Source: Bacteroidota bacterium
Lineage (GTDB): Bacteria; Bacteroidota; Bacteroidia; Bacteroidales; Prolixibacteraceae
Direction of reading: 5' to 3'
DNA length: 64,000 nt
Assembly (NCBI GenBank): GCA_030698405.1
Contig: JAUYMU010000055.1
Coordinates: 62,001 to 126,000 of the forward strand
Shown: positions 15,561 to 23,100 of the stretch, piece after piece
Numbering within the stretch: position 1 is the first letter of the stretch
Layout of the letters: every line of letters begins with the position of its first letter
The notes under the pieces: generated by a model
The model's database searches: none
Seen by the model: the letters and a program-made list of their open reading frames with translations, nothing else
What the model was told of the DNA's origin: nothing
Made by a program: the position numbers and the translations under genes

Positions 15561-16169
15561 ATGGAAAATACTCAATTAGATTTCACCAAGCTTGATAACG
15601 GACTCATTCCGGCCATTATTCAGGATAATACAACCAATGTTGTTTTGATGTTGGGATTTATGAACGAAGAAGCAGTTGCCAAAACCGAAGAAACTGGTAA
15701 GGTGACTTTTTACAGCCGCACCAAAAACCGTTTATGGACCAAAGGCGAAGAATCAGGCAATTTCCTGAATGTCGTTTCAATCGCTCCGGATTGCGACAAC
15801 GATACGCTTCTGATAAAAGTTAACCCGGTTGGTCCGGTTTGCCATACCGGTGACGATACCTGCTGGGGTGAAGAAAATGAAGAAAGTGATCTTCAGTTTC
15901 TGGAATATTTGCAGGATTTTATCGACCAGCGCAAAGTCGAAATGCCCGAAGGTTCATATACAACTTCGCTGTTTCAGAAAGGAACACGCACAATTGCCCA
16001 GAAAGTGGGAGAGGAGGCTGTTGAAACCATTATAGGTGCTATGGCCGACGACGATGAAAATTTCCTTTATGAAGGCGCTGACTTGTTGTATCACCTGATT
16101 GTTCTGTTATCGCACAAAGGTTACCGCATTGAAGATTTAGCCAGAGAGTTGAAGAAAAGACACAAATAG
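15561..16169 (+). CDS. hisIE: Bifunctional phosphoribosyl-AMP cyclohydrolase / phosphoribosyl-ATP pyrophosphatase
   Basis: 202 residues performing pathway steps 2 and 3. The HisI half (1 to about 105) shows VLMLGFMNEEAVAKTEETGK, FYSRTKNRLWTKGEESGNF and the metal ligands DCDNDTLLIKV and CHTGDDTCW. The HisE half shows GSYTTSLFQKGTRTIAQKVG, EEAVETIIGAM and GADLLYHLIVLL. It is the last gene of the operon and is followed by an intrinsic terminator. Confidence 0.97.
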   Translation: MENTQLDFTKLDNGLIPAIIQDNTTNVVLMLGFMNEEAVAKTEETGKVTFYSRTKNRLWTKGEESGNFLNVVSIAPDCDNDTLLIKVNPVGPVCHTGDDTCWGEENEESDLQFLEYLQDFIDQRKVEMPEGSYTTSLFQKGTRTIAQKVGEEAVETIIGAMADDDENFLYEGADLLYHLIVLLSHKGYRIEDLARELKKRHK

Positions 16170-16173
16170 ATGC

Positions 16174-16199
16174 AATTGGATCCATATCCAATTTTTTTT
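16174..16199 (+). terminator. Terminator of the his operon
   Basis: A perfect 8-bp stem aattggat/atccaatt (16174-16181, 16186-16193) with loop ccat runs into eight T's, starting 4 nt after the hisIE stop codon. Confidence 0.8.
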
Positions 16200-16253
16200 A
16201 ATTCAATTTGGATTGAAATTTCAACTATTAGGGTGAAATAGTCACATGAATAA

Positions 16254-16297
16254 TAAAAAAATAGCATCAAAATCAGATTTTGATGCTATTTTTTTTA
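16254..16297. terminator. Bidirectional terminator between his operon and GNAT gene
   Basis: A perfect 14-bp inverted repeat (16261-16274 and 16276-16289) is flanked by A's on the left and T's on the right. It can end transcripts arriving from both convergent genes. Confidence 0.85.
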
Positions 16298-16306
16298 CAT
16301 AGAAGA

Positions 16307-16801
16307 TTATAGCCCAAATTTATTGGCGATAACTGTTTTGGGCAGACGTTCCATATAAAAATATATGCCTGAATCATCTACTTTCTTAAAGCCCAATCGT
16401 TCATATAAACGTAAGGCTGGATTAAAATACTCCACGTGAATAGTTCCTTTCTTTCCGGATTTTTCCGATTCCTGAATAATGGATTGAAGTATTCTGGTTC
16501 CAACTCCTTTGCCCTGAAAATCGGGTAACAGGGCAATATCCATAATTCTGATCTGCGTTTCAGTTCTCCAAATATACAATCTGCCTACAGGTTTATCATC
16601 CAGTAATATAAGATTAAACTCCGCATCTTTATATGCCTGAGAGTAATGGGTGTGTTGTGCATTGAACTGGAATTCAATGAATCTGGATTTATCTTCTTCA
16701 GACATATTGGCCTGCGATAATTCCTCTTCACGGGTGCTCCTGTATACTTTCCTTAGAAAAGGGAAATCATCTTCGCTTACTTTTCTGAAACTTATTTTCA
16801 T
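16307..16801 (-). CDS. GNAT family N-acetyltransferase
   Basis: 164 residues. The acetyl-CoA pocket motif DFQGKGVGTRILQSIIQESE (motif A, Q-x-x-G-x-G) and the following NPALRLYERLGFKKV are typical of GNAT enzymes. The N terminus has FLRKVYRSTREEELSQ, seen in small GNATs encoded beside tail-collar proteins. It is divergent from the three tail-collar genes, with a 140-bp palindromic element in between. The substrate is unknown. Confidence 0.85.
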   Translation of the reverse strand: MKISFRKVSEDDFPFLRKVYRSTREEELSQANMSEEDKSRFIEFQFNAQHTHYSQAYKDAEFNLILLDDKPVGRLYIWRTETQIRIMDIALLPDFQGKGVGTRILQSIIQESEKSGKKGTIHVEYFNPALRLYERLGFKKVDDSGIYFYMERLPKTVIANKFGL

Positions 16802-16864
16802 AAAATTTTGAAATTATTTTTTTTGAATAACCGTTTATTTACCTAAACAGCTGAATTTTGATGC

Positions 16865-17004
16865 GATATCCTTTGCCGTCTGGCTTTAGCCGACGGGTAA
16901 AATGAAGATGAGGGATCTGGGCTTTAGCCCTAAACACTGTGGCTAAAGCCATTAGCTTCGCTCAACATTCTATCCGTCAGCTGAAGCTGGCGGCAAAGGA
17001 TATC
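16865..17004. repeat. 140-bp palindromic element (REP/BIME-like)
   Basis: The ends gatatcctttgccg (16865-16878) and cggcaaaggatatc (16991-17004) are perfect inverted repeats. Inside are gggctttagccc and tggctaaagcca, each self-complementary, and complementary ggctttagccgacgg / ccgtcagctgaagctgg arms. The remainder of 16802-17201 is A/T-rich with no gene. The tail-collar promoter should lie in 17010-17190, but I see no exact TAnnTTTG there. Confidence 0.75.
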
Positions 17005-17201
17005 TTAGGTACACAATCGGATATTCATATTATTTTTTAAAAAATATATAAAGATATGAATATCCTAAAATAAAAATGTTTAACTTAGTCAAAATATCTA
17101 CAAATCGATCAGGTTCAATTTCATTATTTTCTGAAATAAATATTAATAGCAGATCATTGCTTTTCTATAGAAGTAACAACATTAACTTAAAATAGATTAA
17201 T

Positions 17202-17723
17202 ATGTCAGATCCTTTTCTTGCTGAAGTTAGAATTTTTTCCGGCAATTTTGCACCACGGGGATGGGCATTTTGCGACGGACAGTTAATTCCAATTTCCCAA
17301 AACACTGCACTTTTTTCATTGCTTGGAACTACTTATGGTGGCAATGGCCAAACTACTTTTGGGCTACCCAACCTAAGGGGAAGAGCGCCTATGCATCCTG
17401 GCCAGGGACCAGGTCTTGCCCCGCGTTCGTTGGGCGAGATGGGAGGAAGCCCCACCGCAACTCTGATTTCGGCGGAACTGCCTGCTCACACTCACACAAT
17501 GAAGTATAACAAGACTGTGGCGGGAGATTCCAATTCACCGGCAGGTAAATTGTTTGCCAAGTCAGTTGTTCCGATCGCCAGTGTGTTTTCTTCCAGTTCA
17601 CCTGATACAGCTATTGGATCATCAACTGCTACAGGAAGTTCGCAACCCCACAATAATATGCAACCTTATTTGGGAGTAAGTTACATCATTGCCCTACAGG
17701 GAATTTATCCACCAAGATCTTAA
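17202..17723 (+). CDS. Tail-collar domain protein 1 (MdpB-like)
   Basis: 173 residues. The N-terminal collar domain (1 to about 60) has GNFAPRGWAFCDGQLIPISQ, LFSLLGTTYGGNGQTTFGLP and NLRGRAPMHPGQG. The C-terminal end has QPHNNMQPYLGVSYIIALQG. It is the first of three tandem homologues. In phages the collar domain caps the tail fibre. Bacterial stand-alone copies (microcystin-dependent protein type) have no settled function. No other phage genes are nearby, so this is not a prophage. Confidence 0.88.
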   Translation: MSDPFLAEVRIFSGNFAPRGWAFCDGQLIPISQNTALFSLLGTTYGGNGQTTFGLPNLRGRAPMHPGQGPGLAPRSLGEMGGSPTATLISAELPAHTHTMKYNKTVAGDSNSPAGKLFAKSVVPIASVFSSSSPDTAIGSSTATGSSQPHNNMQPYLGVSYIIALQGIYPPRS

Positions 17724-17734
17724 AAATAATTACT

Positions 17735-18262
17735 ATGTCAAGCTCATTTATTGGAGAAATAAAAATGTTTGGGGGTAATTTTGCCCCCAATGGTTGGGCT
17801 CTTTGTGATGGCCAATTACTTCCGATAGCAGAAAATGAAGCCCTCTTTGCTTTGATTGGAACCACCTATGGCGGTAACGGTGAAACGACATTTGCCTTAC
17901 CTGATTTGCGGGGAAGAATTCCGGTTCATTCAGGACAAGGGTCTGGCTTATCCAATCGAACTTTAAGTGAACAGTTTGGATCTGAAACGACATCGCTTAC
18001 AGTGAACCAAATTCCTCCTCACAATCACAGTATATTGGATAGTCCTTCAGTAGGAAACTCAACGGGTGTAAGCAATAGTACTATTGCTGCCGGAACTATT
18101 GGCAGGGTATATACGAACGATAATACTCCGGCTAATTTAGGAGACATGAATGCAGGCACTATTGCAAATACAGGAGGATCTCAACCGCACGACAATCTGA
18201 TGCCCTATTTGTGCATCAATTTTATCATTTCTCTTTTCGGAATTTTCCCATCACAAAATTAA
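17735..18262 (+). CDS. Tail-collar domain protein 2 (MdpB-like)
   Basis: 175 residues, 11 nt after the first copy and of the same plan: GNFAPNGWALCDGQLLPIAE, TTYGGNGETTFALPDLRGR and a C-terminal PHDNLMPYLCINFIISLFG. The middle segment (about 85-140), likely the exposed tip, shares little with its neighbours, whereas the N and C termini are conserved. This pattern suggests diversified binding tips on a common scaffold. Confidence 0.88.
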   Translation: MSSSFIGEIKMFGGNFAPNGWALCDGQLLPIAENEALFALIGTTYGGNGETTFALPDLRGRIPVHSGQGSGLSNRTLSEQFGSETTSLTVNQIPPHNHSILDSPSVGNSTGVSNSTIAAGTIGRVYTNDNTPANLGDMNAGTIANTGGSQPHDNLMPYLCINFIISLFGIFPSQN

Positions 18263-18274
18263 AATTTGAATATT

Positions 18275-18784
18275 ATGTCAGAACCATTTTTAGCAGAAAT
18301 AAGAATTGTCAGTTTTAATTTCCCTCCAAAAGGGTGGGCATTCTGTAATGGTCAAATCCTTCCGATTAACCAAAATCAAGCTTTATTTTCCTTGCTCGGC
18401 ACTACCTATGGAGGCAATGGACAAACAACTTTCGCCTTGCCAGATCTAAGGGGCAGGACGCCGGTGCATGTTGATAATTCTTCAATTCAACTTGGGCAAA
18501 GGGCTGGAGAGGAAAACCATACGCTCACAGTTGCGGAAATGCCATCGCATCTGCATATACCTAAAATAGTAAATGCTGACGGAGCTAATACTCCACCACC
18601 AACTCCATCAATTTCAAAATCAAAAATTGAGCAACGTTTTTCTACCGTTAGTCCGGGAAGTACTGTCATGAACCCAAGTTCAATAAGTAACTCCGGAGGT
18701 GGGCAGGCTCATAATAACATGCAGCCGTCATTGGTATTGAATTATTGTATTGCACTTCAAGGTATTTTCCCTTCAAGAAACTAA
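18275..18784 (+). CDS. Tail-collar domain protein 3 (MdpB-like)
   Basis: 169 residues from ATG 18275. The three codons upstream in frame start with TTG and are not in the paralogues. Markers are FNFPPKGWAFCNGQILPINQ, TTYGGNGQTTFALPDLRGR and AHNNMQPSLVLNYCIALQG. The middle section is unlike copies 1 and 2. It ends 5 nt before the binding-protein gene, so all four are likely one transcript. Confidence 0.88.
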   Translation: MSEPFLAEIRIVSFNFPPKGWAFCNGQILPINQNQALFSLLGTTYGGNGQTTFALPDLRGRTPVHVDNSSIQLGQRAGEENHTLTVAEMPSHLHIPKIVNADGANTPPPTPSISKSKIEQRFSTVSPGSTVMNPSSISNSGGGQAHNNMQPSLVLNYCIALQGIFPSRN

Positions 18785-18789
18785 GAACC

Positions 18790-20043
18790 ATGAATAACAG
18801 AAGAAATTTTCTCAAGATTGCAGGAACAGGGTTGACTGCTTCCCTGCTTCAGCCTTTTCAGACGAACGCGACAGTACTTAATACAAAAGGTGAAAAAGTC
18901 AAAATTGGCGTATTATTACCACAATCGGCCGAACATCCAAATTATCCTGGTTCTTTTTTAAATGGATTGAGAAGCGGAATAGACCAACACTCTTCCATAA
19001 AAAAGAATAAAATTGAGCTGATCATAGAGCCGGTAAATTTTGGAACACCTTATGCGGTTAAGGAAAAAACGCATAAGCTTATTTCTGAGAACAATGTTGA
19101 TCTGGTTGTTGGTGTTTTGAACTCAGAAGTTGCATCACATGTTGGCTCCATTTTTAAAAATGCCAGACTCCCTGTAATCATTGCAAATACTGGTGAGAGT
19201 TATTTGATAAGCGATAGCAAACAGAATGATTTTCTGTTTTTCAATAGTTTGAACCTGTTTCAGGCGGCTTATCATTCAGGAAAATATGCGGTTGAGAAAT
19301 TTGGTAAAAATGTGGCCATCATAACTTCATTATACGATGGCGGATATGATGCTTTATTTACTTTCCGTCAGGGAGTTGAAACGGCTGGAGGCACTATTTC
19401 TGAGACCTATCTCACCGGTCAGAATGATCCAGATTTTATTATAGGAACCTTAGATAAACTGAAACAATCACCTCCTGATTGTATTTACCTATTCATGCAT
19501 GGGAACGAATCTGATGAAATGATCAGGAATCTGCATTTCAGTAAACTAAATATTCCGGTCGTCACAACCGCTTTTTCAACCGAGGAACACCGGCTGGTGA
19601 ATTTGGGAGAAGCAGCGGAGAATATTATAAGTATCAGTTCGTGGAATAAAAATCTCAATAGTAAAGAAAATAAGGTTTTTGTTGATCAGTATTTGAAAAA
19701 CTATCGTAAAAATCCTGATTTATTCAGTGTTTTAGGATACGAAACCGGACAAATAATTTATAATTCTCTTTCCCGATGTGCCGGTGATTTTTCAGGAGAA
19801 CGAATTTCCAAATCATTAAAAACCTGTGCGATCGAATCTCCGCGCGGAAAAATCAGAATAAATGAAAAATCAGGCATGGTTAACAATCATCTCATTGTTA
19901 ATCAAACAACTAAATCTATTTTTGGCATACCTGAAAATAGAGTGATTGATACATTCAATCCAGTCAGCGAATTTGACGAACAGTTTGCTTCGCTTGATAA
20001 CGATCTTCGGTCGGGTTGGTTAAATCCATACTTATTTGTTTAA
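18790..20043 (+). CDS. Tat-exported periplasmic binding protein (type 1 / branched-chain amino-acid type)
   Basis: 417 residues from ATG 18790. The first 30 residues read NNRRNFLKIAGTGLTASLL, a twin-arginine signal (RRNFLK). The mature part is a two-lobe type 1 periplasmic binding fold: VKIGVLLPQSAEHPNYPGSF, VDLVVGVLNSEVASHVGSIF, VAIITSLYDGGYDALFTFRQ and FSVLGYETGQIIYNSLSR. No permease or ATPase gene is near, so it probably serves as a sensor or surface ligand-binding partner rather than an ABC transporter part. Co-direction with the collar genes suggests a shared system. Export by Tat implies folding in the cytoplasm first. Confidence 0.82.
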   Translation: MNNRRNFLKIAGTGLTASLLQPFQTNATVLNTKGEKVKIGVLLPQSAEHPNYPGSFLNGLRSGIDQHSSIKKNKIELIIEPVNFGTPYAVKEKTHKLISENNVDLVVGVLNSEVASHVGSIFKNARLPVIIANTGESYLISDSKQNDFLFFNSLNLFQAAYHSGKYAVEKFGKNVAIITSLYDGGYDALFTFRQGVETAGGTISETYLTGQNDPDFIIGTLDKLKQSPPDCIYLFMHGNESDEMIRNLHFSKLNIPVVTTAFSTEEHRLVNLGEAAENIISISSWNKNLNSKENKVFVDQYLKNYRKNPDLFSVLGYETGQIIYNSLSRCAGDFSGERISKSLKTCAIESPRGKIRINEKSGMVNNHLIVNQTTKSIFGIPENRVIDTFNPVSEFDEQFASLDNDLRSGWLNPYLFV

Positions 20044-20060
20044 ACTTAGTTCCTGAATCC

Positions 20061-20147
20061 ATGAAACGAGCCATCCCGATTAATCGGGACACAGGAGAAT
20101 GATTATTGGCGAGTTCCATCTGAAAAAAAACAAATTATAAACAGATG
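20061..20147 (+). promoter_or_regulatory. Conserved structured leader element upstream of the giant surface protein gene (copy 2)
   Basis: Homologue of 7366-7456. It has ATGAAACGAGCCAT at 20061, an inner hairpin tcccga-ttaa-tcggga (20074-20089), then GGAGAATGATTATTGGCGAG and GTTCCAT. Distance to the start codon is 84 nt (88 in copy 1). The alternative stem covering the start codon is CATCTG/CAGATG here and CATGTG/CACATG in copy 1, a compensatory pair change. A 13-codon ORF in both copies starts at the first ATG and ends at the TGA of the conserved TGATT block. Confidence 0.7.
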
Positions 20148-23100
20148 AAAAATTTTTACTTTTTTACATATCTGCTGCTCTTTGCTTTGATATTAGGCAA
20201 TCAGGCCAGCGCGATTGAAGTTGTAACAGACGTCAAAATCGGAACAAATCTTAATTCGTCGCAATTTTCACAAGTGGTTTCCTGCACCAACGGGAACAAC
20301 TTTCTTGTAGTCTGGAGTGGTGATCAGGACGGAAAGGATCGGATTTATTACAATTTTCAGGATGTTGCAAGTGTTTCAGGAGTACCTGTTACAACCGGAG
20401 CACTCCTTTCGGAAATTGTCATCGGAAAGTTCAATTACGCAGAAAGACCGCAAGTTGCATATGATGCATCCAGCAATACCGCTGCAGTGGTTTGGCAGGA
20501 AAGTCATGTTATGCTGAAAGACTCTGTTGTAATGGCGGTCATTAATACAAGCACTAAGCTGAAAACAACTCAAATAGTTGTGGCAAGTGGTAGCTGGAAT
20601 ATGTCTTCAACTGTTTCTTCGAACCACAATGGAACTTATTTGGTTGTGTGGTACGATGCTACAAGCCAAAATATTTCCGGAAGATTTTACGGCACAAGTG
20701 GTTCGCCTGTTGGAAGTGCCGTCGTATTAGGCTCTGTTCCCAGTGGATATTTGTTGCCCTATTCCATTGATATTGATTACAATTCTACTGATGCACAATT
20801 TCTTGTTTCCTGGGCAGACCTGTCAACAAATCTGTTTTCAAGGACAATAAAAACGGATGGAACCCTGGGAACCCTGAATAATTATTCAACCATCAGTGGT
20901 GTGATTAATCCTGCTATCGCCTACAACGATTTAACCAACGAGTTTTTATTGGTTTATGATGACTTTGCCGGAAATATTTCAGGAATTTTAACTGACAATA
21001 CTGGGGTCAAGATTGGTAGTCCTCTAACTTTTGGTAGTATTCCGGGAATTCAGGCAAAACCAGATGTAAGATTAAACAGCGATAATCATGCCTATGCAAT
21101 TTCATGGCACGATCCGTCTCTCACTGCCGGTATCTGGTTTCAGGAATATTCAGGAACACTTGTGCCTACTTTCACCACTGCAGTGAAAATTGACTCCCAA
21201 ACAGCAACATCTTATGCTCCATCGATTGCTTATGGAGGTAGTGAATATTGGATAAGCTGGTTTGGACAATCTCCTGCACTTAAAGATGAAATGTATCTTC
21301 AACGGTACGAAAGTGATTACACACAAGTAAATGCTAAATGTAAGAACGTAACAATTTCACTGAACGCTAGTGGTAGCTATACCTTAACAGTAGCGGAAAT
21401 CGATAACGGGTCAACTGCAAGCAGCGGGATAGCAAGCATGGTGCTGAGTAAAACTGTTTTCACCTGCAATGACATTGCAACCAACCCGAATGAAGTAACT
21501 CTGACCGTTACCGGTATTGATGGGAATGAAGAAAGTTGTACCGCAACGGTTACCGTTGTCGATGATGTTGATCCTGTGGCCAAAGCCAAGGCATATACTG
21601 CCGAACTTGATGCAACCGGCAATGTGACAATCACTCCCGCAAATGTTGATGATGGTTCAAGTGATGCTTGCGGGATTTTATCAATGGCACTGAGTAAAAC
21701 AGATTTCACTTGCAGTGACATTGCAACTAACCCGAATGTGGTCACACTGACTGTTACTGATAATCATGGAAATACCAATACAGCAACAGCCAATGTAACG
21801 GTTACGACAAATAATCCATCTGTTGCTCCAACCAGCATTTCTGGAACAACAACTATTTGCAGCCCCAACTCTACCACCTTAACAGCAGTGGGAGGCACTT
21901 TAGGCACTGGTGCCAATTACCAGTGGGGTACTGGCGCGGTGGTTGGAACTTCACCCTTAGTGGGCGAGACTGCTTCAACCCTAACGGTATCTCCAGCCAA
22001 CACCACCACTTATTGGGTACGGATAGAAAATGCCACGGCGCCTTGTTTCACAAATACAGATGGGGTAACGCAGGATGTAACTGTTGACCAGCCTTCTGTT
22101 GCACCAACCGGCGCTACAGGTACAACAACTATTTGTGTCGGAGGCAGCACCACATTGACAGTTACTGGCGGTTCAAAAGGAATAGGAGCAGTAACCGAAT
22201 GGTTTAGCGGATCATGTGGAGGCACCCTTGAATTTACCGGTGATTCTTTTACTGTTTCTCCGGGTACAACAACAACTTATTTAGTCAGATATAGTGGCGA
22301 TTGTAACACTACAACCTGTGCAACAGTTATAGTTACAGTTGTAACGCAAGAAATAAACGTACAAGGCAACAGCATAACTATTGTTGATGGAGCTATTGCA
22401 CCTTCTTTAACAGACCAAACTGACTTTGGAGATGTAATTACCGGCAACAATTTTGTTCGCACTTATACGGTACAAAACACAGGAACAGACAATTTAACGG
22501 TTAGTGGAATAACTGTAACAGGAGGCAATGCAGGCATGTTTACAGTTGGTTCATTAACGCCAGCCTCACCCATAGCGGGAGGGGGCTCAGCAACTTTCAC
22601 AGTTAGCTTTGCACCAACATCAACAGGTATTAAAACCACAACAGTTCATATTGCAAACAATGATTGTGACGAAACGGATTATGATTTTGCTATACAGGGA
22701 ATAGGAACCTGTGTAACTGACCCTGTTGTTGTCAATAATAATGATGCCGGACTAGGAAGTTTGCGGCAGGCAGTTTTGGAAGCCTGTCCCGGCAGCACCA
22801 TTACATTTTCAGGAGTTGCCAGTCCGATTATCTTAACTACTGGTGAGATTGTTATTAATAAAAATCTGACGATTAATGGGCCTGGAGTGAATATGTTGTC
22901 CGTTTCAGGTAATAACAGCAGCCGGGTATTTAATATTACAAGCGGTGTTACTGTGGATATTAATAACCTGACAATTACCAGTGGTCATGCTTCTTTTGGG
23001 GGTGGGATTACTAATGGTGGAACATTAGCACTTAATAACATTGTTTTTTCAGGGAATAATGCCTCAGCACCCAGTACTTTTAGTACAGGCGGAGGTTTGA

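Noticed and set aside
17202-18784. Prophage remnant
   Set aside because: Only collar-domain proteins are present; no capsid, terminase, integrase, lysis or other tail genes, and stand-alone collar genes are common in bacteria.
18790-20043. Component of an ABC importer
   Set aside because: No permease or ATPase gene adjoins it, so only the binding-protein fold is claimed.
21377-21745. 122-codon minus-strand frame within the giant surface protein gene
   Set aside because: Product of the repetitive Thr/Ser-rich coding sequence read in reverse; it mirrors the two repeat units.
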